64,000 nt of DNA from DASQZK01 sp963732905. Its GTDB lineage: Bacteria > Bacteroidota > Bacteroidia > Bacteroidales > GCA-2748055. Made by a program: the position numbers and the translations under genes. The notes under the pieces were generated by a model. The model was not told the DNA's origin and did no database searches. It saw only the letters and a list, made by a program, of their open reading frames with translations. Positions 51,710-59,078 of the stretch are shown in pieces (the stretch's first letter is position 1; every line of letters starts with the position of its first letter). The stretch spans positions 620,001 through 684,000 of the forward strand of contig CAVTBM010000001.1 of NCBI GenBank assembly GCA_963732905.1, given 5' to 3'.

Positions 51710-52933
51710 TTACTTTCCGCCCAGCTCAATGATCTTCAGGATCACTTTTACTGCTTTTTCCATCGATTGCACAGGAATATACTCGTACCGGCCGTGAAAA
51801 TTATGACCTCCGGTAAAGATATTGGGGCAGGGGAGCCCCATGTAGGAAAGTCGTGCCCCGTCGGTTCCTCCCCTGATGGGCTTGATGACCGGTTTTACAC
51901 CGGATTCAAGCATGGCCCGTTTTGCCAGGTCAATAATATGCATGACCGGTTCGATCTTCTCCTTCATATTATAATACTGGTCAGTCAGTTCCACCGTAAC
52001 GGTATCGTGTTGGTACTTCGTATTGATCTGCCGGGCAATGTCCGCAACTTTTTCCTTCCTGGCTTCAAACCTGCTTTTATCGTGGTCACGGATGATGTAC
52101 CTGAAACGGGTTTGCTCAACACTTCCGGTAAAATCTGTTAAATGAAAGAAACCTTCATAACCTTCAGTAGCTTCCGGCCGGTCTTCTTCGGGGAGCATGC
52201 TGTTGAACTCGGCAGCTACATGGATGGAGTTTATCATCTTGTTTTTAGCCGTCCCGGGATGTACGTTCCTGCCTTTAATATGGATGGTAGCCAGGGCAGC
52301 GTTGAAATTTTCATATTCCAGTTCGCCAATCTCACCTCCGTCCACTGTATAGGCAAAGTCGGCATCAAAGGCTTTTACATCGAAATGATCGGCACCCCTC
52401 CCGATCTCTTCATCGGGAGTAAAGCCGATACTGATGGCTCCGTGTTTGATCTCCGGGTGTTCCAAAAGGTATTCGACAGCAGACATGATCTCCGTAATAC
52501 CGGCTTTGTCGTCGGCGCCAAGAAGAGTGGTGCCATCGGTGGTGATCAGGCTTTGCCCGGCATAGTTCTTCAGCTCCGGAAAATCAGCAGGGGAGAGGAA
52601 TATTCTTTTTTCCCTGTTCAGCAGGATCTCCCCGCAATCATAGTTGTGAATGATCTTTGGGCTGACATTCGTGCCTGACATGTCCGGACTGGTATCCATA
52701 TGAGCGATAAATCCGATGACAGGCAGGGTCTTTTCCGTATTGGCAGGGATCGATGCCAATACATACCCTCGACCGTCCAGGGAGACTTTCCGGAGCCCCA
52801 TATTTTTAAGTTCTTCTACAAGTACATGGGCAAGATTGAGCTGTTTTTCGGTGCTGGGGGAGGAAGCAGAAGATTCGTCCGACTGGGTATCCACCTTAAC
52901 ATAGCTGAAAAATCTATCAGTTATCGGCTTCAT
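51710..52933 (-). CDS. pepT: Peptidase T (tripeptide aminopeptidase, M20B)
   Basis: 407 residues, standard length. Two-zinc ligands in order: His in GFIAHMDTSPDM, Asp in LLGADDKAGI, Glu-Glu in TPDEEIG, Asp in YTVDGG and the C-terminal His in GGHNFHGRYEYIP, with GGTDGARLS. Dimerisation domain centre about 215-320 (HPGTAKNKMINSI). Cytoplasmic; releases N-terminal residues from tripeptides, completing the peptide-scavenging role begun by the M3 peptidase. Monocistronic. Confidence 0.96.
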   Translation of the reverse strand: MKPITDRFFSYVKVDTQSDESSASSPSTEKQLNLAHVLVEELKNMGLRKVSLDGRGYVLASIPANTEKTLPVIGFIAHMDTSPDMSGTNVSPKIIHNYDCGEILLNREKRIFLSPADFPELKNYAGQSLITTDGTTLLGADDKAGITEIMSAVEYLLEHPEIKHGAISIGFTPDEEIGRGADHFDVKAFDADFAYTVDGGEIGELEYENFNAALATIHIKGRNVHPGTAKNKMINSIHVAAEFNSMLPEEDRPEATEGYEGFFHLTDFTGSVEQTRFRYIIRDHDKSRFEARKEKVADIARQINTKYQHDTVTVELTDQYYNMKEKIEPVMHIIDLAKRAMLESGVKPVIKPIRGGTDGARLSYMGLPCPNIFTGGHNFHGRYEYIPVQSMEKAVKVILKIIELGGK

Positions 52934-53051
52934 GGAAACAGAATTTTAAGCTTAAATAGTTCATTCAGATTACATAAATACTTAACCCAAAACAGCGAAA
53001 AATGTTTCTATCTGCAAGCCTGCCGGCAATCACAGCTTTTCACCTTTTGTC

Positions 53052-55319
53052 TCACTCAAACACTTTGGCTTTACCACTTTTGCCATACCAGTTCATATCC
53101 ACAATAACTGATTGGTGTTCACCTGCTACGTGTTTCACTCCACCCCAGTACATGTATTTGTCATCCTTTTTCATCACCGGGCTGGTGTCGAGAAGACTTG
53201 CCGGACCGGTGCCCTGGTTTGCGAATTCAAGATTTAAATCTCTGAACCATGCCCCGGCTCTTTGTTCATAACCGTCGTTGACAGTCCAGACGCCGAGATT
53301 AATAATGAACCTGTCGATGTTTTCCAGGTTCATGCGTTTCATTTCCGTAGTATCCCTGAAATCTTTGAAGGGATTCAGCTTTAAATGGTGCCACTTACCG
53401 GGTTCGGAGGTGATTTCCATCCTCGATGCAGGAACGTTTTTAAGCTGACTGTAATTATTTTCCATATTATAAAAATAGTAACCCACGGAATAGGAGATAT
53501 TCATCCGTTTGGTGTCTTTTTCATAACCTTCAAGCCAGATAAAAGAACCGTTCAGCTTATCGGGGAGATAATTTTTTTCATCGATCATGAAATCAAGATC
53601 CAGAACAGGTTCTTCACCGTGTACACATTTTACAACCTGTGCCAGCCTGTTCAGTGTTTGAGGCAGCCGGTCCTGTCCCGGCGTATTAAAGCCTCTCATG
53701 CGGGAGAGAAGATACAGGGCCGGTTTTTCGGATGTACCTGCATGGTTCCTGATTTCCCTGATGTTGGAGGGATTTTCATCTTCAATATAAAAATATCGTT
53801 TCATCCAGTAGTTCAGTCCGTCACTGAAATCGCCGTTCATCAGTTTCTCATTTACCGGTAATTCCCATCGGTATCTCAACCACAGCGGGTATTCATCAGG
53901 GTTAAATTCAGGCAGGTGATCGGCATAGGTATAAACTTCATTGGTGACGTTTTTGAAGCTTACTTTTCCATTTTTCCCATTGATGTCTATAATTGCAATA
54001 CCTTCCGTTGGTCCGCCGTAAAGGTCTTCCTCTCCAAATGCTCTCGGCCGGTAACCGGCGGCGGGAAGGTTGATGAATTTGATTCCTTTGTATTCTACGG
54101 CAGTTTTTATCGATGCACGCAAAGGAATATGAACGTGTCCGCTGAGCACGTATTTTACATTCCCATACTTCGCAAGTGTTTCCATTACCGTTCTTTTCAC
54201 GTAAGGCGCTTCCGCATATTCGGTCAGCGGATCTATTCCAATGGGGTGAATGGGAACATGCTGGAAGACCATGGTGGGCCTGTCTTTATGCTGTTCCAGG
54301 TCCTTTCTGAGCCAGTGAAAATAGTGCGGATGCCTTTCCCAGAAGCCGTTTCTCAAAGGATCGGGCCAGACAATAAAATGCCACTGACCAAGATTAAATG
54401 AATACAGAAGCTTGTCCATCCCGTTGATCCTCATCTGCGCTTCAAAATAGTTTCTTAAGGCTTCATGATTATACCCAGGTCCGAATTTTGACGCGTATTT
54501 CGTTTCATGATTTCCAATTTCGTAGAGAATGGGGGTTTTCAGATTCTTAAAGAAATGCTCCATCATTTGGAAATCGGCTTCTTTGCCTTGTCCGTCTACA
54601 ATATCTCCGTCCATCATGGTAAACAAGGCTTCCGGCTTCAGTTCATTGACTAAGCGTATACTTTCTTCACTCCAGGCATTGTGAATTTTCATCCTGGTAT
54701 TTAAATCTTCGCCGGTCTCCGGATCACCACCCTGAGGATCAGCCATTACGGCAAACCGGAACGTGTCCCCCGGATCTTTTATGCCAACGGTAGCGGGATC
54801 AAGCAGGCCAATTTCTTTGTCGAGCAGGTAATTGACAGAGATCGACACCTGATCATCCCGGAATTCAATTTCCTGCTTGTCAATTAATTCTGAAAGGGAT
54901 AGTGAATACTTACCTTTTTTATCATCCAGGATAAGGGTGGTGGAAGGGGAGAAATCGGTCAGCCATACCACGAAGATGTCAGGGCTGGAAACACCGGCCA
55001 CACCGGAGTAATGCAGGTTCTTTTCATCCACGTCATCATCCTCTTCGAGAAAATAGCCTTCAAGTGCTGATATTTTGGCGTGTTTTACCTTAAACCGGGT
55101 ATCGTATGCAGTCCTTTCTTCACGATCTGTATTTCTGAATTCCACGCGCAGCATAATTTCTCCGTCGGCGGTTACAAGGTCCCCAAGGTTACTGACCGGC
55201 CGAAGGACCGGAATTTCCGGACCCTGTCCGGAGAAGTCTGACGACCCGATCACTTTTGGTGCGATCAGAAGTCCGGATGCGCCAAGGGTTGCTCTTTGTA
55301 AAAATTTACGACGTTCCAT
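53052..55319 (-). CDS. Tat-exported metallophosphoesterase, large
   Basis: 755 residues. The N-terminus MERRKFLQRATLGASGLLIAP has a twin-arginine motif, so it is likely folded before export. Residues about 30-190 are an N-terminal beta domain. The calcineurin-like core (about 195-440) has FAVMADPQGGD, DGDIVDGQGKEAD, EIGNHETKY, FQHVPIHP and LSGHVHIPLRA, covering the metal-binding Asp, Asp, Asn-His, His and His-x-His set. A C-terminal beta-sandwich (about 500-755) with YSVGYYFYNMENN is unusual. The substrate is unknown; phosphodiester or phosphomonoester hydrolysis in the periplasm is the family role. Confidence 0.87.
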   Translation of the reverse strand: MERRKFLQRATLGASGLLIAPKVIGSSDFSGQGPEIPVLRPVSNLGDLVTADGEIMLRVEFRNTDREERTAYDTRFKVKHAKISALEGYFLEEDDDVDEKNLHYSGVAGVSSPDIFVVWLTDFSPSTTLILDDKKGKYSLSLSELIDKQEIEFRDDQVSISVNYLLDKEIGLLDPATVGIKDPGDTFRFAVMADPQGGDPETGEDLNTRMKIHNAWSEESIRLVNELKPEALFTMMDGDIVDGQGKEADFQMMEHFFKNLKTPILYEIGNHETKYASKFGPGYNHEALRNYFEAQMRINGMDKLLYSFNLGQWHFIVWPDPLRNGFWERHPHYFHWLRKDLEQHKDRPTMVFQHVPIHPIGIDPLTEYAEAPYVKRTVMETLAKYGNVKYVLSGHVHIPLRASIKTAVEYKGIKFINLPAAGYRPRAFGEEDLYGGPTEGIAIIDINGKNGKVSFKNVTNEVYTYADHLPEFNPDEYPLWLRYRWELPVNEKLMNGDFSDGLNYWMKRYFYIEDENPSNIREIRNHAGTSEKPALYLLSRMRGFNTPGQDRLPQTLNRLAQVVKCVHGEEPVLDLDFMIDEKNYLPDKLNGSFIWLEGYEKDTKRMNISYSVGYYFYNMENNYSQLKNVPASRMEITSEPGKWHHLKLNPFKDFRDTTEMKRMNLENIDRFIINLGVWTVNDGYEQRAGAWFRDLNLEFANQGTGPASLLDTSPVMKKDDKYMYWGGVKHVAGEHQSVIVDMNWYGKSGKAKVFE

Positions 55320-55620
55320 AATGTCAAAATTTTAATTAATCTTTCAGATATACATGTGGTCCATCCCGATCCGGGTGATGCTGTGTACGGCAGGAGTGTC
55401 TGCTTTTAACGGCCGGATACGAAAAGCATTGAACCGCTTTTGATTGTGGAGACAAAGTAAAGGAACGATTTTTCATAGATCAATCCAGGTTGGATACAGG
55501 ATCTTTATACACAAAATGCGGTCGGATGAACAGGTAAATTTTATGATGAATACCGGATTTACCATAAATAACCGTTTTGAGGGAAATCATATTTGCGGTT
55601 TCCGTCCTGTTCACTCCGGT
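55320..55620. other. Intergenic stretch, 301 bp, nothing recognised
   Basis: This lies between two minus-strand genes (CE7-like ending 55621 and phosphoesterase starting 55319). It should hold the upstream region of the phosphoesterase. No hairpin, repeat or frame of coding quality is seen; a long antisense plus-strand frame beginning here (55444) belongs to the shadow of the CE7-like gene. Confidence 0.4.
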
Positions 55621-57348
55621 TCACTCCATCCCCAGATGTTTTTTGATCCAGACATATTTCATGACGTGCCATTTAGGGTTTATGCCGTGTCCCGACCAGG
55701 GAAATATCACATATTCCTTTGGCACTTTAAGCTGATTGTAAGCCGCAAAGTTAATATGCGGCGGGCAGGTGACATCCATCAGTCCGGCGCCCATGTATAC
55801 GGGAGCTTTAATCCAGGGAGCCAGATTTTTGATGTCGATGTAACTCAGGGTATGATAGATTTCATCCCAGCTGATTTCCGGATGGGCATCTTTATAGGCG
55901 AAAAATTCATTGGCTGGCCAGACTGCCACTTTGAAATAATCCCTGAAGTCGGAAAGGAACGGCACATGGGGTACACAAAGTGCAATGCGTTTGTTGTCGA
56001 GGGCTGCCGTGGCAAAGCTGAGAGCACCACCCTGGCTGCCTCCCTCCACCACGACACGGGTTGTATCCACTTCCGGACGGCTGAACAGGAAGTCGACTGC
56101 CCGCAGGCAATCCATATATGCGCCACGGTAGATATAACATTCCGCATCGTTGAGATGATCCTGGAGATATCCGGGAAATCCGGGATTGACATCATCGCGG
56201 CTGTTCCCATGACCACGGATATTCAGTGCAAAGACGGCCATGTCGTTTCCCGGGTAAGCCCAGTCAAGTGTCTGGTTGGAACTGTAGCCCTGGACATGAA
56301 GAATGGCCGGATAAACTCCTTCCTTCCTGGGTTTCCCGTACCAACCCCTGATCAATACGTTTCCAAGTGATCTCATCTCAACGAGATATACCGCCCGTTC
56401 CGGGGTGCTCATGCTGTCCTCGTAAATCATTTTGAACTGCGGTTCCACAGCTGCCAGTTCTTTCTTTGCCCTTCTCCAGTAATCGTCGAAGTCAGCCGGG
56501 CGGTCGAGCGGTGAAACGATTTCTTCGGGATCCTTCCCGAAACGGAAGGTGTATTTTGTATTTTCAACATCGCTTTTAAAGAGTACATTCACTTCGTAAA
56601 ATCCGGGTGCCAGGTCTTCCAGAATGAGATTATCAGTGAAGGATTTCTTTTTTTTCAGGGTAAGATTTATCGTTTTGGTCATGATGGAATCATGAAAATC
56701 GTTTGTGACCCTGTATTCCACTGTCCCTTCAAGTTTGCCGGGGTAATCATTGGCATAAACCACCGGTATCACCACGGATTTCACATGGGTAAAGATATGG
56801 TCCTCCACCGGCATCCGGGTTTCGATATGGAAAAGGTCAGTGAGACCTTTCACTCTCAGACTTACCTTTCCGCCGTAAATGCCTCCATTGCCCTTTTCAT
56901 CGTAAACCTTAACCGCAATAAGGTTTTTACCGCCCCAGTTTACTTCTTTGGCCGGGATTTCAACCCTGGCCGGCTCACTGTATGCGGTTTTATATGAAGG
57001 AGGAAATTGCCCGTTGGCCAACACTTTTTTTCCGTTCCAGAAAATAACGCCCGCATCATCCAACATGCCGATGTCGAGCAAAAGGCCACCATTTTTTTCG
57101 CCTTCTTTTTTCAGACTGGCCGGGATAACAACCGTCTTCCTGTACCAGGCAAAGCCGTCGTAGGTATTGTAGCCCTGGAATTCCCATACGGTTCCTGCTT
57201 CAATGGGAGACCAGTTGCTGTCGTTGTATGAAAGTCCGGACCATTCCGGGGAGTCCCCGGTTTTAAATTTCCAGTTCGTATCCAGAAGGTTCTGGGAAAA
57301 TAATGACAAGGGATAAATTACTGCCAGAAGAAGGATTAGTTTTTTCAT
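55621..57348 (-). CDS. CE7/acetylxylan esterase-like enzyme with GH2-type N-terminal beta-sandwich
   Basis: 575 residues, signal MKKLILLLAVIYPLSLFS-Q. The N-terminal module (20-165) looks like a GH2 sugar-binding domain (WKFKTGDSPEW, FAWYRKTVVIP, DAGVIFWNGKKV, NLIAVKVYDEKG). A linker beta domain is followed by the AXE1/CE7 alpha/beta hydrolase (about 280-575). Ser438 lies in GGSQGG, the Asp is in GLMDVTCPP and the His is in WSGHGIN. Two family signatures differ: the oxyanion RGQ is RGHGNS, and the usual HE after the catalytic His is HG. It likely deacetylates oligosaccharides; activity should be tested given the changed motifs. Confidence 0.85.
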   Translation of the reverse strand: MKKLILLLAVIYPLSLFSQNLLDTNWKFKTGDSPEWSGLSYNDSNWSPIEAGTVWEFQGYNTYDGFAWYRKTVVIPASLKKEGEKNGGLLLDIGMLDDAGVIFWNGKKVLANGQFPPSYKTAYSEPARVEIPAKEVNWGGKNLIAVKVYDEKGNGGIYGGKVSLRVKGLTDLFHIETRMPVEDHIFTHVKSVVIPVVYANDYPGKLEGTVEYRVTNDFHDSIMTKTINLTLKKKKSFTDNLILEDLAPGFYEVNVLFKSDVENTKYTFRFGKDPEEIVSPLDRPADFDDYWRRAKKELAAVEPQFKMIYEDSMSTPERAVYLVEMRSLGNVLIRGWYGKPRKEGVYPAILHVQGYSSNQTLDWAYPGNDMAVFALNIRGHGNSRDDVNPGFPGYLQDHLNDAECYIYRGAYMDCLRAVDFLFSRPEVDTTRVVVEGGSQGGALSFATAALDNKRIALCVPHVPFLSDFRDYFKVAVWPANEFFAYKDAHPEISWDEIYHTLSYIDIKNLAPWIKAPVYMGAGLMDVTCPPHINFAAYNQLKVPKEYVIFPWSGHGINPKWHVMKYVWIKKHLGME

Positions 57349-57434
57349 AACATGGATTTTTTTCGGTTACTAAAATAACGCAATCATGCTGATAAAAAAA
57401 GGTGATGGACTGATTTTACTGATTAAATTGCACA

Positions 57435-57442
57435 TATATTTG
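57435..57442 (+). promoter_or_regulatory. Candidate -7 promoter element of the radical SAM gene
   Basis: TATATTTG matches TAnnTTTG exactly, 46 bp before the start codon. The -33 position reads TTT rather than TTG, 18 bp upstream, so it is a partial match. Confidence 0.45.
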
Positions 57443-57488
57443 CTGACGATTTGAAGTTCTTAAATGTTTTTTAGCTAAGGGGTATGAA

Positions 57489-58841
57489 ATGATGAACAGG
57501 CAGGCTGTAATTCTGTCCAACCGGATGGAATATGGTGACAGGTATCGCCGGATCAGGTTTGTCGGGAAAGAGGAAGCGGAGAAATTCACAACGTTGCGTT
57601 CAAATCTTCTGAATGTTGCAGGTGAAGGAATATCCACCTGTGCGGGCAATTCCAAGATCCATACCGGTCAGCTCTCCCCGGGTTGCCGGTTGTGCGTGGA
57701 AGGGAAGTGGTCGTGTTTGTTTATCAATAACCTTTGTAACGCTCATTGCTTTTATTGTCCTTCCTCGCAGGAAGATCTTTCACTTCCTTCAACCAACAAT
57801 CTTGTCTTCAAAAAGCCGGATGATTATGTTGCCTACGTCTCTGAATTCGGTTTCAGGGGTGTGAGTTTCAGTGGAGGAGAACCTCTGCTGTCTTTCAACC
57901 GGACCATTGAATATCTCAGGGCTGTTCGGAAGCACTCAGGAAGCGACATCCATATCTGGCTCTATACAAACGGTTCCCTGCTTACGCCTGAAAAAGTAAA
58001 AGTCCTTGCCGCTGAAGGCCTGGACGAGATCAGATTCGACCTGTCCGCATATGGATACAGCTTCGAAAAACTCAGACTTGCTGCCGGTAAAATCCCTGTG
58101 GTTACCGTCGAGATTCCTGCCGTCCCCGAAGATATCAACCTGCTAAAACAAAAGACAAGGGAGATGGCGGAGGAAGGGGTGGATTATCTGAATCTGCACC
58201 AGCTGAGGTTAACCGGTTACAATTTCGAAAAGCTGACAAAAAGATCCTATACATTCCTGCATGGAGCGAAAGTTTCCGTCCTTGAATCGGAACTCGCCGC
58301 ACTTGAACTTATGCAGCATGTCATTCAAGAGGGCATTCAGCTGCCGGTAAACTACTGCTCCTTTGTATACAAAAACCGTTACCAGGCACTGGCCGGAAGG
58401 AAGAGGTACATTCCATATATGACTGAGCCCTGGGAACAGGCCGTCGACAGCGGATATCTTCGATCCCTTTCCATGCCGGGAGGCCTTCCGGATGTAGCAG
58501 CATCACCCGGATTCCGGAACAGGATCAGTGATGCCGGTGATAAACATTATATTTCTGATCCGTCACTCCTTGAAGAGCTGAACCCGGAGCATAGCGTTAC
58601 CCTTTCTTACTCAAAGGTTACGCTGCAGGCATCCCTGAGCTATTATTATCCTTACAGGGAAATGAGGCTGACATCGGGGATGAAGATCTACCTTGAGAAA
58701 GTTCCTGTCTTCAGTCAGAACTTTGCAAATCAAAAGAGATTTTCAGATTTCCTCCTGGGAAAAGGTTCCGGAAAATCAATACCCGGCTTGACAGCCGGCG
58801 AGTTTGAAAAGATTCCTTTTGGTCTGGCTCCCTATTTTTAG
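57489..58841 (+). CDS. Cysteine-rich radical SAM protein of unknown substrate
   Basis: 450 residues. Radical SAM cluster motif C-x3-C-x2-C at Cys83, Cys87, Cys90 (CNAHCFYC), glycine-rich SAM motif FSGGEPLLS near 138 and the strand WLYTNGSLL near 170. Four extra cysteines precede the cluster motif (Cys51, Cys66, Cys69, Cys76, in CAGNSKIHTG and GCRLCVEGKWSC), a pattern unlike anaerobic sulfatase maturases, which have their auxiliary clusters C-terminal. The C-terminal part, after CSFVYKNRYQAL, is not recognised. I do not assign a substrate. The start is ATGATG at 57489; the gene is divergent from the CE7-like gene with 140 bp between. Confidence 0.85.
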   Translation: MMNRQAVILSNRMEYGDRYRRIRFVGKEEAEKFTTLRSNLLNVAGEGISTCAGNSKIHTGQLSPGCRLCVEGKWSCLFINNLCNAHCFYCPSSQEDLSLPSTNNLVFKKPDDYVAYVSEFGFRGVSFSGGEPLLSFNRTIEYLRAVRKHSGSDIHIWLYTNGSLLTPEKVKVLAAEGLDEIRFDLSAYGYSFEKLRLAAGKIPVVTVEIPAVPEDINLLKQKTREMAEEGVDYLNLHQLRLTGYNFEKLTKRSYTFLHGAKVSVLESELAALELMQHVIQEGIQLPVNYCSFVYKNRYQALAGRKRYIPYMTEPWEQAVDSGYLRSLSMPGGLPDVAASPGFRNRISDAGDKHYISDPSLLEELNPEHSVTLSYSKVTLQASLSYYYPYREMRLTSGMKIYLEKVPVFSQNFANQKRFSDFLLGKGSGKSIPGLTAGEFEKIPFGLAPYF

Positions 58842-58981
58842 GACGGAAGTGCCGGTTTGCCGTCAACAAACAGTGTGGGTTTACCCAGAAATTGCTTTAC
58901 TTCGGCAGTTTTTGGACTCTGCGGATAAATACATTCAGAGAGCAGCACCAGGAGGAATACGATCGTTAATTTCATCTTCAT
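58838..58981 (-). pseudogene. Truncated 5-prime end of a secreted protein gene (47 codons)
   Basis: Complement ATG at 58981 gives MKMKLTIVFLLVLLSECIYP, a signal-peptide-like start, then SPKTAEVKQFLGKPTLFVDGKPALPS and TAA at 58840-58838. The phrase G-K-P-T-L-x-V-D-G-K-P resembles the first strand of GH42/GH35-like or related glycosidases. The frame stops exactly at the end of the radical SAM gene on the other strand (its TAG is 58839-58841). It follows the GH2 gene by 98 bp, same strand, as though an operon partner lost everything after codon 47. Not functional. Confidence 0.6.
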
Positions 58982-59078
58982 GGCATTCACCGTTCAGACA
59001 GTAATTAATAGATTTAAAAAACTTAATAGTATTGCTCGTTTATACAACAGGTTCTGATTCTTACCGGCTCGCGGCAAG

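Noticed and set aside
55444..56370. 308-codon plus-strand frame opposite the CE7-like esterase gene
   Set aside because: It lies antisense to a recognised enzyme gene, has no domain, signal peptide or conserved motif, and is rich in residues produced by complement reading of GC-rich codons.
57489..58841. Radical SAM protein as the anaerobic sulfatase maturase for the sulfatase at 42361
   Set aside because: Maturases keep their auxiliary cysteines C-terminal to the SAM cluster and start with a different signature; here the extra cysteines are N-terminal, and the genes are 13 kb apart.
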